A DNA stretch of 64,000 bases from Tardiphaga alba (GCF_018279705.1 NZ_CP036498.1:2435001-2499000), one strand, 5' to 3'. Counted from the stretch's first letter, positions 10,388-19,955 are shown. Program-made: numbers and translations. Notes: generated from the letters alone by a model not told the origin.

Positions 10388-10924
10388 CTATTGCAGCGGC
10401 GCTTCGTAATGGGTGTCGATCTTGACGAGGCCGGCGAGGGCGGCGATGCGCTTGATCAGTTCGGCGACGCCCTGCAGCACCAGCAGCGCGAAGCCGACCG
10501 GCAGTACAAGCTTCACCGGCCACAAGATCAGGCCGCCGGCATTGCTGGAATATTCCTGCGAATTCCATGAATTCAGGAAGAACGGCGTCGTCATGTAAGT
10601 GAGATAAATCATCGCCGGCAGCAGGAAGACGCACAGGCCGATAATATCGATCCACAGCCGCGCCCGATCGGAGACGGCGGAGTAGAGCAGATCGACGCGC
10701 ACATGCTCGTTAAGACGCAGCGTCTGCGAAGCGCCGAAGAACACGATGCCCGCGAACATGTACCACTGGATCTCGAGCCAGCCATTCGACGAGTAATGAA
10801 AGAGATAGCGGATCGTGGCATTGCCGGCGCTGATAAGGCAGGCAAACAGCACGAGCCACTTGGCGACGAAGCCGAAGGCGTCGCTGAGCCGATCAATGGC
10901 ATTCGTGAATTTGAGTACGTCCAC
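10388..10924 (-). CDS. dctQ: TRAP transporter small permease DctQ
   Basis: A 178-residue membrane protein with four predicted helices (about 18-40, 56-75, 93-115 and 140-160). The GTG at 10924 is preceded by GGGGGAAA. The central motif NGWLEIQWYMFAGIVFFGASQTLRLNEHVRVDLLY is seen in segments typical of the DctQ family (WLEIQWYMF and NEHVRVD). DctQ joins DctM in the membrane and helps the binding protein dock. It is the first gene of the dctQM unit. Confidence 0.9.
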   Translation of the reverse strand: MDVLKFTNAIDRLSDAFGFVAKWLVLFACLISAGNATIRYLFHYSSNGWLEIQWYMFAGIVFFGASQTLRLNEHVRVDLLYSAVSDRARLWIDIIGLCVFLLPAMIYLTYMTTPFFLNSWNSQEYSSNAGGLILWPVKLVLPVGFALLVLQGVAELIKRIAALAGLVKIDTHYEAPLQ

Positions 10925-11113
10925 GGTTTCCCCCGAAACTCGCCCGAAAGGCCGCGGATCACGTCTTTCTCACTGAGAAAGCGGAGCTTTTTCCGCTGGG
11001 CGACCAAAATTTTCGGCACCATTTCAGCGCGTCATGCAATCGTCAATCAGAAATTGAGGATTGCGCGCAGGCCATTGGTCGGGGGTCTCGAAGAGGGTAC
11101 GGCGGTGCGCCGA

Positions 11114-12145
11114 TCAACCGCCGGTTACGCTCATATGCCGGCTGACGCTCGGGCGATTGTTGCGACGATCGATGATGAAATCATGGCCCTTCGGCTTGGT
11201 GCCGATGGCCCGATCGATGGTCGCATTCAGGAGGTCGTTGTCGGTCGATGCGCGCAGCGGCTTGCGCAGGTCGGACGCATCCTCGTGACCGAGGCAGGTA
11301 TGGATCGTGCCGGTGCAGGTGATGCGGACGCGGTTGCAGCTTTCGCAGAAATTATGGGTCATCGGCGTGATGAACCCAAGCTTGCCACCGGTTTCGGCCA
11401 CGCGGACATAACGGGCAGGGCCGCCGGTATCATCCGAAAGGTCGGTCAGCGTGTAATTGTTGGCGAGGCGCGAGCGCAGCAGGGATAGCGGCACATATTG
11501 GTCGATCCGGCCCTCGCCGATATCGCCCATGGGCATCACCTCGATCAGCGTCAGTGCCATGTCGCGGCCATGGGCCCATTCCATGAGCGCCGGAATCTCA
11601 TCTTCGTTGAGGTTCTTCAGCGCGACGGCGTTGATCTTGACGGCGATGCCGGCAGCCTGTGCAGCATCGATGCCGGCCATCACCTTGGAGATGTCGCCCC
11701 AGCGCGTGATGGTCTTGAACTTGGTGGCGTCGAGCGTGTCCAGCGAGACGTTGATCCGCTTCACGCCGCAATCGGCGAGTTCATCGGCATATTTGGAAAG
11801 CAGCGAGCCATTGGTCGTAAGCGTCAGTTCCTTCAGCGCCCCCGTCTTCAGGTGCCGCGACAGGGAGCGCACGAGACCCATCACATTCCGGCGGACCAAA
11901 GGCTCGCCGCCGGTGAGTCGTAGTTTCGTCACGCCCCTAGCGATGAAGGCGGAGCAGAGGCGGTCGAGTTCTTCCAGCGTCAGCAGATCGGCTTTCGGCA
12001 GGAACGTCATGTCTTCCGACATGCAATAAAAGCAGCGCAGATCGCAGCGATCGGTGACCGAGACGCGCAGATAGCTGATCCGCCGGCCGAAGGGATCGGT
12101 CATGGCAGAGGAAGTCTGTGCAGGAATGAGATCGGTGACCGACAT
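11114..12145 (-). CDS. moaA: GTP 3',8-cyclase MoaA
   Basis: A radical-SAM enzyme catalysing the first step of molybdenum cofactor synthesis from GTP. The N-terminal cluster is C-x3-C-x2-C (Cys34, 38, 41) and the C-terminal GTP-binding cluster uses Cys267, Cys270 and Cys284. [10 protein letters not shown] is the SAM-binding GGE motif, and the protein ends in the conserved double glycine that enters the active site. Length (343) is normal. moaC and other moa genes are not in the window. Confidence 0.96.
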   Translation of the reverse strand: MSVTDLIPAQTSSAMTDPFGRRISYLRVSVTDRCDLRCFYCMSEDMTFLPKADLLTLEELDRLCSAFIARGVTKLRLTGGEPLVRRNVMGLVRSLSRHLKTGALKELTLTTNGSLLSKYADELADCGVKRINVSLDTLDATKFKTITRWGDISKVMAGIDAAQAAGIAVKINAVALKNLNEDEIPALMEWAHGRDMALTLIEVMPMGDIGEGRIDQYVPLSLLRSRLANNYTLTDLSDDTGGPARYVRVAETGGKLGFITPMTHNFCESCNRVRITCTGTIHTCLGHEDASDLRKPLRASTDNDLLNATIDRAIGTKPKGHDFIIDRRNNRPSVSRHMSVTGG

Positions 12146-12213
12146 TCAAACGCCTTGCTGCATGCAACAAGCGACGCGCCCGCCGCTCGTCATAATCTAA
12201 TCATGCAGTTGGC

Positions 12214-12245
12214 CCGGCACAATTGCGTCAGCGCAATTGTGCCGG
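12214..12245. repeat. perfect 14-bp inverted repeat between moaA and a lipoprotein gene
   Basis: CCGGCACAATTGCG (12214-12227) pairs perfectly with CGCAATTGTGCCGG (12232-12245) across a TCAG loop. It begins 18 bases beyond the lipoprotein stop and 69 bases upstream of moaA. No T-run follows in either direction. It could be a terminator for the lipoprotein gene, a regulator binding site for moaA, or a structured leader. Confidence 0.6.
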
Positions 12246-12262
12246 CGGTTTGAGGTCCGATT

Positions 12263-12709
12263 TTATCGGGGATTTGGAAACGGCGAGCCGGCGGCGGCGG
12301 CCGGAGCTTCCGCGGGCGCTGCTGCCGGGGCGGCAGCACGTTTGGCGGCCTTGCGCGCCTTTCGCGCCGGCACTGCCGGCTGCAATTCGACGGCAACCGG
12401 GCTCGGATCGACGACAGTGCGCGCAGGCGAAGCGAATTCGGCCGGGAAGCGCGTGACGGTCACAGGCACCGTGGCAGGCTGGAACTTGGGCAGCGTGAAG
12501 GTCACGCTGAAATCGCCCTCGGTCACGATGGGCAGTGAGCAGGGGGTCGTACAGGCGGGGCCGACCGACGTCTTCGCCTCAGCGCCCGGAGGCGTCGATT
12601 CGAACTGGACGGTAATCGGTTCGGGTGCCGACTTGAAGGCATCCATGGAGAACGAGGAGCAGCCAGCGAGGCTTAGGCCCGCCGCCGTCAACACCAATAC
12701 TCGACGCAT
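12263..12709 (-). CDS. small lipoprotein, PEGA-like
   Basis: A 148-residue predicted outer-membrane or periplasmic lipoprotein. The ATG at 12709 gives a signal peptide with lipobox LAGC, so Cys17 would be acylated. The middle (about 30-85) has the VQFESTPPGAEAKTSVG and C-TTPCSLPI pattern of PEGA-type domains, usually surface-exposed beta modules. The C-terminus (about 108-148) is Ala/Pro/Lys-rich low complexity and may reach into peptidoglycan. The function is unknown. A candidate CtrA site lies about 90 bases upstream. Confidence 0.7.
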   Translation of the reverse strand: MRRVLVLTAAGLSLAGCSSFSMDAFKSAPEPITVQFESTPPGAEAKTSVGPACTTPCSLPIVTEGDFSVTFTLPKFQPATVPVTVTRFPAEFASPARTVVDPSPVAVELQPAVPARKARKAAKRAAAPAAAPAEAPAAAAGSPFPNPR

Positions 12710-12800
12710 CGTAAAATCCGTTATCTTTGCAGCTTGCCGCAGTCCCCATCGCAACCATAGGAGCGTGGGTCCGATGACGCAACCAGCCGGCGCGCGATAG

Positions 12801-12815
12801 TTAACTGATGGTTAA
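12801..12815. promoter_or_regulatory. candidate CtrA-binding site (TTAA-N7-TTAA)
   Basis: The sequence TTAACTGATGGTTAA matches the full CtrA consensus with exact spacing. It is about 90 bases upstream of the lipoprotein gene (reverse strand), and gph ends to its right. The match is short, so binding is inferred. Confidence 0.45.
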
Positions 12816-12864
12816 TTCGGTTTCGGAGTGTTCCGAATAAGCCAGTCAAATGAGCATCGTAGCG

Positions 12865-13584
12865 TCACTTGCCGGGAACCAGTCGCTCAACCGTTGCGGG
12901 CAGGTCGCGGAAATGATCGATGACTACATCCGGCTTCAGCTCCGCGATCGGGGTGTCCGTATAGCCGAACGTCACGCCAATTACAGGCACATTGGCGCGG
13001 CGGGCCACGCCGACATCCGGCCCGGCATCGCCGACCATCACCACCGCCGACATCTCGCCGCCGGCCTGGGCGACGGTCTGCTGCAGGATCACGGGATCGG
13101 GCTTCGAGACGCCAAAAGTGTCGGCGCCGCAGATGGCCGCGAATCGGGCGGTGAGGCCCAGCTTTTCCAGCAGCCGTTTCGATAGCCATTCCAGCTTGTT
13201 GGTACAGACTGCGAAGCGGTATCCTTTTGCTTCCAGCACGTCGAGCGCTGCGATCAAGCCGTCGAAAGGGCGCGATTCATCGGCGATATGTTCGGCGTAA
13301 TAGTCGATGAAATCGCCAGTCAGCTTGGTCACTTCCGCCGGTGTCATCTCGCGGCCCTCGACCTCCAGCCCGCGCTCGATCAGCTTCCGCGCGCCCTGGC
13401 CGATCATCTTGCGCGCCGATTCCAGTGGTACGGGCGCAAGACCTTCGCGGGCCAGTACGTGGTTGAGGGCGCTGATCAGATCAGGGGCGGTATCGACGAG
13501 GGTGCCGTCGAGGTCGAAAACGACGAGGGGGCTTTGGTCATGGGGGATCGCTACCGGTCCGGAAGCGATCCCGCAAGGGGGCAT
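12865..13584 (-). CDS. gph: HAD-family phosphoglycolate phosphatase
   Basis: A 239-residue HAD phosphatase. The nucleophile motif VFDLDGTLVDT (DLDGT at 24-28) is close to the N-terminus, followed by the alpha-helical cap, AVCTNKLEWLSKRLLEKLGL (motif II region) and MVGDAGPDVGVARRANVP (motif IV). This is the Gph pattern: removal of phosphate from 2-phosphoglycolate formed by DNA repair or Rubisco oxygenation. The ATG at 13584 is chosen; the open frame runs further up to 13719, but that stretch is not family-like. It is divergent from rpiA. Confidence 0.85.
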   Translation of the reverse strand: MPPCGIASGPVAIPHDQSPLVVFDLDGTLVDTAPDLISALNHVLAREGLAPVPLESARKMIGQGARKLIERGLEVEGREMTPAEVTKLTGDFIDYYAEHIADESRPFDGLIAALDVLEAKGYRFAVCTNKLEWLSKRLLEKLGLTARFAAICGADTFGVSKPDPVILQQTVAQAGGEMSAVVMVGDAGPDVGVARRANVPVIGVTFGYTDTPIAELKPDVVIDHFRDLPATVERLVPGK

Positions 13585-13736
13585 AGCCCCGCGGATCGCT
13601 CCCGTTATGGCCAGATATGGCAAGTCTGTATTCCCTGGGAATGCACGCCTTGCACCCTGTTCCTGCCCCCAAACGTCGCTAGATATGCCGCGCCTCCCGC
13701 TGACACGGGGCGATGCCAATAAGGACTGCCGCTGCG

Positions 13737-14435
13737 ATGAATATGGACGAGCTGAAACGACAGGCTGCCGCCAAGGCGCTGGAACACGTGCAGGGTGGCA
13801 TGAAGCTCGGCCTTGGCACTGGCTCGACCGCCAAGCACTTCGTCGATCTGCTCGGTGAGCGCGTGAAAGGCGGCCTCAAGATCATCGGCGTGCCGACCTC
13901 GGAAGCGACCCGCATCCAGGCTGAAGCCTGTGGCGTGCCGCTGACTACGCTCGACGAGATTGACCACCTCGACCTGACCGTGGACGGCGCCGATGAGGCC
14001 GATCCCGATCTCAACCTCATCAAGGGCGGCGGCGGTGCGTTGCTGCGCGAGAAGATCGTCGCGGCGGCCTCCGACCGCATGATCGTGATTGCCGACGACA
14101 GCAAATGGGTGCCGAAGCTCGGCCGTTTTCCGCTGCCCATTGAAGTGATCCCGTTCGGTCTCGGCGCCACGCGCCGCGCTATCGAAAGCGTGTTCGCGCA
14201 ATGTGGGCTGACGGGCGAAATGGTCGTTCGTCCCGGCAAGGACGGCCATGCTTTCGTCACCGATGGCGGCCACTGGATTCTGGATGCCAAGCTCGGAACC
14301 ATTACGGATGCACCGCGCCTTGGGACGCTGCTCGGTGCCATTCCCGGCGTCGTCGAACATGGACTGTTTATCGGCCTGGCGAACACGATCGTGCTCGCTG
14401 GTTCGGATGGAATTCGCGTCGTTGAGCGGCCCTAA
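13737..14435 (+). CDS. rpiA: ribose-5-phosphate isomerase A
   Basis: Interconverts ribose 5-phosphate and ribulose 5-phosphate in the pentose phosphate pathway. It is 232 residues from the ATG at 13737 (AAGGA ribosome site upstream; a second ATG two codons later is possible). [11 protein letters not shown] (25-35) binds phosphate, DGADE (83-87) and KGGGG (96-100) line the active site, and Glu105 (LLREK) is the catalytic base. It is followed at 24 bases by the DUF2059 gene, which may be co-transcribed. Confidence 0.96.
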   Translation: MNMDELKRQAAAKALEHVQGGMKLGLGTGSTAKHFVDLLGERVKGGLKIIGVPTSEATRIQAEACGVPLTTLDEIDHLDLTVDGADEADPDLNLIKGGGGALLREKIVAAASDRMIVIADDSKWVPKLGRFPLPIEVIPFGLGATRRAIESVFAQCGLTGEMVVRPGKDGHAFVTDGGHWILDAKLGTITDAPRLGTLLGAIPGVVEHGLFIGLANTIVLAGSDGIRVVERP

Positions 14436-14459
14436 GGCTGCGATCTCAAGGAGACTGTC

Positions 14460-14996
14460 ATGAAGACCCTGTCGAAAATGCTGCTGTCCGCTGGCCTCGT
14501 GTTTGGCGTCGCGGCCGTCACTTTGCCGGCCTCTGCACAGGCGCCGGCTCCCGCCGCCGAGCGGCCGATCAAGCCGGCATCGCCGGCCGCCATCGGCTAC
14601 GCCAAGGAAATCCTGCAGATGAAGAATGCGAGCGCCATGTATGCGAACGCCATTCCGAACATGGTCCAGCGCGTCAAGGATTCGCTGATGCAGAGCAATC
14701 TGAATTACCAGAAGGATCTCAACGAGGTCGCTGTCGTCGTTGCGCAAGCGAATGCCGGCCGCGACAAGGAGATCGGCGAGCAGATGGCGAAGATCTATGC
14801 CAGCGACTTCACCGAAGCCGAGCTGAAGGATCTCGCGGCGTTCTACAAGTCGCCGCTCGGCCAGAAGCTGCTGCAGATGGAGCCGCAGTCGATCTCGGCC
14901 AGCGTGAACTACATGCAGCAGTGGGCGCAGCAGTTTGCCGAGCAAGTGAACGGCCAGTTCCGCGCCGAAATGCGCAAGCGCGGCAAGGAAATTTAA
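14460..14996 (+). CDS. periplasmic DUF2059 protein
   Basis: A 178-residue secreted protein with a clear signal peptide (cleavage after PASAQA, about residue 27) and an ACG-like AAGGAGA ribosome site. The DUF2059 helical domain covers about 85-150, with the hallmark YASDFTEAELKDLAAFYKSPLGQKLL seen as DFTEAELKDLAAFYKSPLGQ. Proteins of this family are common in Hyphomicrobiales and have no assigned role. Confidence 0.88.
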   Translation: MKTLSKMLLSAGLVFGVAAVTLPASAQAPAPAAERPIKPASPAAIGYAKEILQMKNASAMYANAIPNMVQRVKDSLMQSNLNYQKDLNEVAVVVAQANAGRDKEIGEQMAKIYASDFTEAELKDLAAFYKSPLGQKLLQMEPQSISASVNYMQQWAQQFAEQVNGQFRAEMRKRGKEI

Positions 14997-15010
14997 TGGT
15001 GGCAGCCTCT

Positions 15011-15136
15011 TCACCTCTCCCCACCGGGGAGAGGTCGGCGTGTAGCGCCGGGTGAGGGGGCTTTTAACGTCGGAGTGTAGGGTACCCCTCACCCGATCGG
15101 CTTCGCCGCTCGACCTCTCCCCGGAGAGGAGAGGTG
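15011..15136. repeat. intergenic palindromic repeat, CTCTCCCC family (copy A)
   Basis: The left arm TCACCTCTCCCC is mirrored by the right arm GGAGAGGAGAGGTGA, with internal hairpins (CCTCTCCCCACCGGGGAGAGG and CACCC/GGGTG pairings) and a GGCTTCGCCG element. It fills the gap between DUF2059 and gor. Related elements occur near 20335, 31304 and 31709. Confidence 0.8.
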
Positions 15137-15168
15137 AAAGAGTACTCGATCGCAGTTCGGAGTAATTC

Positions 15169-16563
15169 ATGTCCAGCAAGTCTGACTTCGACGTCGATCT
15201 CTTCGTCATCGGTGGTGGATCAGGCGGCGTACGCGCCGCCCGCATCGCTGCCGGCTACGGCGCCAGCGTCATGGTCGCCGAGGAATATCGCTTCGGCGGC
15301 ACCTGCGTGATCCGCGGCTGCGTGCCGAAGAAGCTGATGGTCTATGCCTCGCATGTGTCGCGCGAGATCGACGATGCCCGGGGCTTCGGATGGACCATTC
15401 CGACTGCCACATTCGACTGGCCGACCTTCATCGCGGCAAAGGACAAGGAAATCGCGCGGCTCGAAGGCATTTACACCACCAATGTGGAGAAGCCCGGCGC
15501 GAAGACCGCCAAAGCGCGCGCGGTGTTCGAGGATCCGCATACGCTGAAACTCAGCAATGGCGAGACGGTCCGCGCAAAGAACATCCTGATCGCGACTGGT
15601 GGCACGCCGAGCCATGGGCCGGACATTCCCGGCATCGAGCATGTCATCTCGTCGAACGAGGTCTTTCATCTGCCGGAGATGCCGAAGCGCATCGTCATTC
15701 AGGGCGGTGGCTATATCGCGCTGGAATTCGCCTGCATTTTCGCCGGCCTTGGCTCCGCCGTCACCGTGGTCTATCGCGGCGACAACATTCTCCGCGGCTT
15801 CGATGAAGATGTCCGAGCCCATGTCCGCAAGGAGATGGAGAAGCAGGGCATCACCATCCTGACCGGCTGTACCGTGAAGGCCGTGGACAAGAACCGCCAC
15901 GACTTCTGCGCCCATCTGTCGGATGGTGCGAGCATCTCTGCGGATCAGGTCCTGTTCGCCATCGGTCGCCACGCGAATACGAAAGGGCTCGGTCTGGAAA
16001 AGGCAGGCGTGCATTTCAAGCACAGCGACGGCTCAATCCTCGTCAACGAATTCTCGCAGACCAATGTCCCGCATATCTATGCGGTAGGCGACGTCACCAA
16101 TCGCGTGAACCTTACGCCGGTGGCGATCCGCGAGGGCCACGCCTTTGCCGATACCGTGTTCGGCGGCAAAACCGTGAAGGTCGATCACTCGAATATTCCG
16201 ACGGCGGTGTTCACCCAGCCGGAAGTCGGCACTGTCGGCATGACCGAGCAGGAAGCGCGCGCCAAGTTCAGTCACGTCGATATCTACAAGACCGATTTCC
16301 GCGGCATCAAATCCACCATCTCCGGCAGCGACAGCCGCGTGTTGATGAAGCTGATCGTCGATGGATCGACCGATGTGGTGGTCGGCTGTCATCTCGTCGG
16401 CCCCGAGGCCGCGGAGCTGATCCAGATCCTCGGCATCTGCATCAAGCTGAAAGCAACCAAGGCTGATTTCGACGCCACCGTGGCGGTGCATCCGAGTGCG
16501 GCGGAAGAGCTGGTGACCATGCGCACGCCAACCGCGCGTTACGTGCGCGAGGCGGCGGAGTAA
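15169..16563 (+). CDS. gor: glutathione-disulfide reductase
   Basis: A 464-residue FAD flavoenzyme that reduces oxidised glutathione with NADPH. FAD-binding GGGSGG is at 15-20. The redox pair GGTCVIRGC places the active cysteines at 46 and 51 with the four-residue spacing of this family. The NADPH-binding Rossmann motif GGGYIALEFA and the C-terminal HPSAAEELVTM, holding the catalytic histidine, follow. The ATG at 15169 comes right after the repeat. It is not part of an obvious operon. Confidence 0.95.
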   Translation: MSSKSDFDVDLFVIGGGSGGVRAARIAAGYGASVMVAEEYRFGGTCVIRGCVPKKLMVYASHVSREIDDARGFGWTIPTATFDWPTFIAAKDKEIARLEGIYTTNVEKPGAKTAKARAVFEDPHTLKLSNGETVRAKNILIATGGTPSHGPDIPGIEHVISSNEVFHLPEMPKRIVIQGGGYIALEFACIFAGLGSAVTVVYRGDNILRGFDEDVRAHVRKEMEKQGITILTGCTVKAVDKNRHDFCAHLSDGASISADQVLFAIGRHANTKGLGLEKAGVHFKHSDGSILVNEFSQTNVPHIYAVGDVTNRVNLTPVAIREGHAFADTVFGGKTVKVDHSNIPTAVFTQPEVGTVGMTEQEARAKFSHVDIYKTDFRGIKSTISGSDSRVLMKLIVDGSTDVVVGCHLVGPEAAELIQILGICIKLKATKADFDATVAVHPSAAEELVTMRTPTARYVREAAE

Positions 16564-16606
16564 TAGTCGGCCGACCGTAGCCTGCAACTCTTAGCTGTCG
16601 TCGTGT

Positions 16607-17113
16607 CTATGCTTTCTGAAGCGCCGCAGCCGCAGACGATGCGAGCAGGAATAGTCGGTGCGGGGTCGCCGGAAAAGCGTGGAAACCGAACGTTTCGTAG
16701 AAGGCCGCTGCAGGCGCGTCCTTGGCGTCGACGATGATGGCGAACACCGCCAAGGATCGCGCCGCACCGAGGATACGGTGAATGGCATCGGCCAAAAGCA
16801 ACTCGCCGATCCCCTGACCGCGGACGCGGATATCGCGTGCCAGACGACCGATCAGTGCAGCGGGGATCGCGTCGTAGCGCGGGAGCTTGCTGGACAGTTC
16901 GGCAGGAAGATCCGCGAGCGCGAGGGTGAAGCTGCTTAGGCTGTAAAACCCGATGACTTCGTTTGTGTCATCAGTGGCCACGAAGACCCGGGCAATATTG
17001 CGGCGTTCGTCCTGGCTTGCCCGCTGCCGGAACCAGGCATCGATATCGGGCTGTCCTGAATTGAACTCGCTGCGCTGGTGTTGCTTGTCGAGCGGGGCGA
17101 TCGCGTAGCGCAA
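16607..17113 (-). CDS. GNAT-family acetyltransferase toxin (TacT-like)
   Basis: A 168-residue GNAT protein. The TTG at 17113, just after the antitoxin stop, gives the family N-terminus (residues 8-33: DKQHQRSEFNSGQPDIDAWF). The acetyl-CoA loop is RDIRVRGQGIGELLL, and the C-terminal YETFGFHAFP is typical. TacT-type toxins acetylate the amino group of charged tRNA and stop translation. Pairing with a DUF1778 antitoxin three bases upstream strongly supports this role. Confidence 0.85.
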   Translation of the reverse strand: MRYAIAPLDKQHQRSEFNSGQPDIDAWFRQRASQDERRNIARVFVATDDTNEVIGFYSLSSFTLALADLPAELSSKLPRYDAIPAALIGRLARDIRVRGQGIGELLLADAIHRILGAARSLAVFAIIVDAKDAPAAAFYETFGFHAFPATPHRLFLLASSAAAALQKA

Positions 17114-17116
17114 TGG

Positions 17117-17404
17117 TCAGCCCATGATGTCGTGATGTCTGCGCAGTGCCGCTACCAACTTGGCAGTAGGCTCCGGACGACTGGCAACGGCATCGAGGAA
17201 CGCATCGCGGTCTGCGCCTGTCAGCACCATACGCTGGTGTTCGTCGAGTACACGCCGGGCACCTTCATAAGCAAGATCGCCCGCGGTTAGGCCGCTCACG
17301 CTCATGGCGCGCTGGATCAGCTCTTTGGCTGATGCAGCAACGCGCAGCTCGATGCGCTCCTTCTTGAGTTCGCGCTTTGTTGTCTTTGGTGTCGAGGCGG
17401 GCAT
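17117..17404 (-). CDS. DUF1778 ribbon-helix-helix antitoxin (TacA-like)
   Basis: A 95-residue antitoxin from the ATG at 17404. After a Lys/Thr-rich start, KKERIELRVAASAKELIQRA is the ribbon-helix-helix DNA-binding strand and helix. The middle, LTAGDLAYEGARRVLDEHQRMVL, is the DUF1778 signature, and the C-terminal tail (about 75-95) would block the acetyl-CoA site of the toxin. Antitoxin precedes toxin with a three-base gap, as in other TacAT modules. Confidence 0.87.
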   Translation of the reverse strand: MPASTPKTTKRELKKERIELRVAASAKELIQRAMSVSGLTAGDLAYEGARRVLDEHQRMVLTGADRDAFLDAVASRPEPTAKLVAALRRHHDIMG

Positions 17405-17471
17405 GAGCGTTCCTTCTGCAGAAACGTACGGTAAAACCCCGTGCCCGTCAAATGAGCCGCCGTTTGTTCGG

Positions 17472-18362
17472 TTACTCTTCCATCTGCAGCCATTCCGCCG
17501 CCCCGCGCCACAGCGTGTCGCGATGCTCCGGGCGGAAGAAACCGAAATGTCCGATCTTGTCGCTGCCGGCCTCGATCGGTCGGATTGAATCGATATCCGG
17601 CTTGATCGAGGTAAAACCTGCGCACAGCATCTCCACGGCCGCACGCGTCGCCCATGGATCATCGGTGAAGCTCAGTGCGCGCAGCGCGCCGCGATAGCGG
17701 GGGAAATTCACGAGTGCGCGCAGCTTGCGGTCGTCGAAGAAGTAGTTGTCGCTGGTGACCCATTTAGCCCATTCGAGGAATACGTTCTTCGGCAGGTCGA
17801 GGCCGAGCCCGATCTTGCCGGGCGCATAGCCCATCACCTGTGCCAGTGATGGTCCGATGAATTTCATCAGCGCGTAGATGCGGTAGTTCTCCGGCGGCGT
17901 CATCAGCCGCCATGTGCCTGCCTGCGCGGCCACCAGCAGTGCGCGCGACACTTCGGCATTGTTCGGGATCAGCCCCAGCGCCTGGCCGCCGAAGGAATGG
18001 CCGACAAAGCCGAGCGGCAGCTTGTAGCGCTCGCGCATCCAGTCCACCGCGGCCACCACATCGAGCGCCGCCCAATCGGTCATGGAGGCCCGGAAGCCGC
18101 GCAGCGAGGTCGTGCCCTTGGGCCGGGAATCGCCGGTGCCGCGATAGTCGTAAGTGAGGACGGCACAACCGCGGGACGCCAGATAGCTGGCAAAACCCTT
18201 GTAGATTTTCCGTGGTACGGCGGTGGCGGAGTTGATCAGCACCGCATGCGTCCTGACGCCACGGGGCAGATACAGCGTTGCCCCCAGCGAAAATCCGTCA
18301 GCGGCCACAATCGTGATGTCGTCGGAAAATGCGTCGTCAGGAGACGCGTCCGGCAGTCTCAT
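17472..18362 (-). CDS. alpha/beta-fold hydrolase
   Basis: A 296-residue serine hydrolase, probably cytoplasmic (no signal peptide). The nucleophile elbow GHSFGGQ contains Ser123. The oxyanion region precedes it (VLINSATAVPRKIYKGFASYL), and a late SDKIGHFGFF supplies the catalytic histidine. It resembles the COG4757 group of predicted hydrolases. The substrate is unknown. It is divergent from the DAHP synthase gene. Confidence 0.82.
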   Translation of the reverse strand: MRLPDASPDDAFSDDITIVAADGFSLGATLYLPRGVRTHAVLINSATAVPRKIYKGFASYLASRGCAVLTYDYRGTGDSRPKGTTSLRGFRASMTDWAALDVVAAVDWMRERYKLPLGFVGHSFGGQALGLIPNNAEVSRALLVAAQAGTWRLMTPPENYRIYALMKFIGPSLAQVMGYAPGKIGLGLDLPKNVFLEWAKWVTSDNYFFDDRKLRALVNFPRYRGALRALSFTDDPWATRAAVEMLCAGFTSIKPDIDSIRPIEAGSDKIGHFGFFRPEHRDTLWRGAAEWLQMEE

Positions 18363-18537
18363 CCTTTAGTTCCCCAGCTAGCATGCGCAGCAAATGCGAA
18401 TTCGATTGTTCGTGCAAGGGCTTGGGGCGCATGATCGGACGCGGGGAGGCTGGATTTCCAACTGGCGGAGCCCATATGACCCATGTATAACGCGACCTCC
18501 GTCGCCACCTAAGGCGCGGTTTTCAGGAGACAATTTC

Positions 18538-19926
18538 ATGTCCGAGCGGTGGACACCCGAGAGCTGGCGGGGCAAGCCCGTCATGCAGATGCCGGAATAT
18601 CCGGATGCGAAGGCCCTAGGCGACGTCGAGGCGCAACTCGCCACGTTTCCGCCGCTGGTTTTTGCGGGTGAGGCCCGTAACCTGAAGAAGCAGCTCGCCC
18701 GAGTGGCCAACGGCGAGGCTTTCCTCCTGCAGGGCGGCGATTGCGCCGAAAGCTTCGCCGAGCATGGCGCGAACAATATTCGCGACTTCTTCCGCGCCTT
18801 CCTGCAGATGTCGGTCGTGCTCACTTATGCTGGCGCACTGCCGGTGGTGAAGGTCGGCCGCATCGCCGGCCAGTTCGCCAAGCCGCGTTCGTCGCCGATC
18901 GAGAAGGCGAACGGGCAGGAGCTGCCGAGCTATCGCGGTGACATCATCAACGACATCGCCTTCACGGCGGAATCGCGCGTGCCGGATCCGCAGCGCCAGC
19001 TGATGGCCTATCGCCAGTCGGCCGCGACGCTGAACCTGCTGCGCGCCTTCGCATCGGGTGGCTTTGCCAATCTCGGCAGCGTGCATCAGTGGATGCTCGG
19101 CTTCCTCAAGGATTCGCAGCAGTCGCGCCGTTACAAGGAACTGGCGGACCGTATCTCCGACGCGCTGAACTTCATGCGCGCCTGCGGACTCGATCTCGAG
19201 GCTCATCCGGAGCTGCGTTCGACGGATTTCTACACCAGCCATGAAGCGCTGCTGCTCGGCTATGAGCAGGCCTTCACCCGCGTGGATTCCACGACGGGCG
19301 ATTGGTACGCGACCTCCGGCCACATGCTGTGGATCGGCGATCGCACGCGCCAGCTCGACCATGCGCATGTGGAATATTTCCGCGGCATCAAGAATCCGAT
19401 CGGCCTTAAGTGCGGTCCGTCGCTCAAGTCGGATGAGCTGCTGAAGCTGATCGACATCCTGAACCCGGACAACGAGCCCGGCCGCCTGACCCTGATCAAC
19501 CGCTTCGGCCATGAGAAGGTCGGCGAGCATTTGCCGGGCTTCGTTCGCGCGGTGCAGAAGGAAGGTCGCAAGGTGGTGTGGTCGTGTGATCCGATGCATG
19601 GCAACACGATCACGTCGAATTCGGGCTACAAGACTCGCCCATTCGACCGCATCCTGTCCGAGGTGAAGTCGTTCTTCCAGATCCACCAGGCCGAAGGCAC
19701 CCATGCCGGCGGCGTGCATCTGGAAATGACCGGCCAGAACGTCACCGAATGCACCGGCGGCGCCCGCGCGATCACCGACGAGGACCTCAACGACCGCTAT
19801 CACACCGTCTGCGATCCCCGCCTGAACGCCGAGCAGTCCATCGACATGGCGTTCCTGATCGCCGAGCTGCTCAAGACCTCGCGCACGGGCAAGGAGCAGC
19901 CGCTTCCGGTTGCGTCGGGCCTGTAA
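18538..19926 (+). CDS. class II 3-deoxy-7-phosphoheptulonate synthase
   Basis: First enzyme of the shikimate pathway, joining phosphoenolpyruvate and erythrose 4-phosphate. It is 462 residues from the ATG at 18538, which has CAGGAGAC in front. The type II (plant-like) sequence is clear: [21 protein letters not shown] at the start, [13 protein letters not shown] (metal-binding Cys), [23 protein letters not shown] and [17 protein letters not shown]. The tail, near [14 protein letters not shown], is short and carries no chorismate mutase domain. Confidence 0.95.
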   Translation: MSERWTPESWRGKPVMQMPEYPDAKALGDVEAQLATFPPLVFAGEARNLKKQLARVANGEAFLLQGGDCAESFAEHGANNIRDFFRAFLQMSVVLTYAGALPVVKVGRIAGQFAKPRSSPIEKANGQELPSYRGDIINDIAFTAESRVPDPQRQLMAYRQSAATLNLLRAFASGGFANLGSVHQWMLGFLKDSQQSRRYKELADRISDALNFMRACGLDLEAHPELRSTDFYTSHEALLLGYEQAFTRVDSTTGDWYATSGHMLWIGDRTRQLDHAHVEYFRGIKNPIGLKCGPSLKSDELLKLIDILNPDNEPGRLTLINRFGHEKVGEHLPGFVRAVQKEGRKVVWSCDPMHGNTITSNSGYKTRPFDRILSEVKSFFQIHQAEGTHAGGVHLEMTGQNVTECTGGARAITDEDLNDRYHTVCDPRLNAEQSIDMAFLIAELLKTSRTGKEQPLPVASGL

Positions 19927-19955
19927 GTGGCGGGCCTTTAGGTGGCGGCCTTTAG

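Noticed and set aside
15011..15136. CRISPR array considered for the CTCTCCCC repeats
   Set aside because: Copies are long palindromes scattered between genes, without regular spacers or cas genes.
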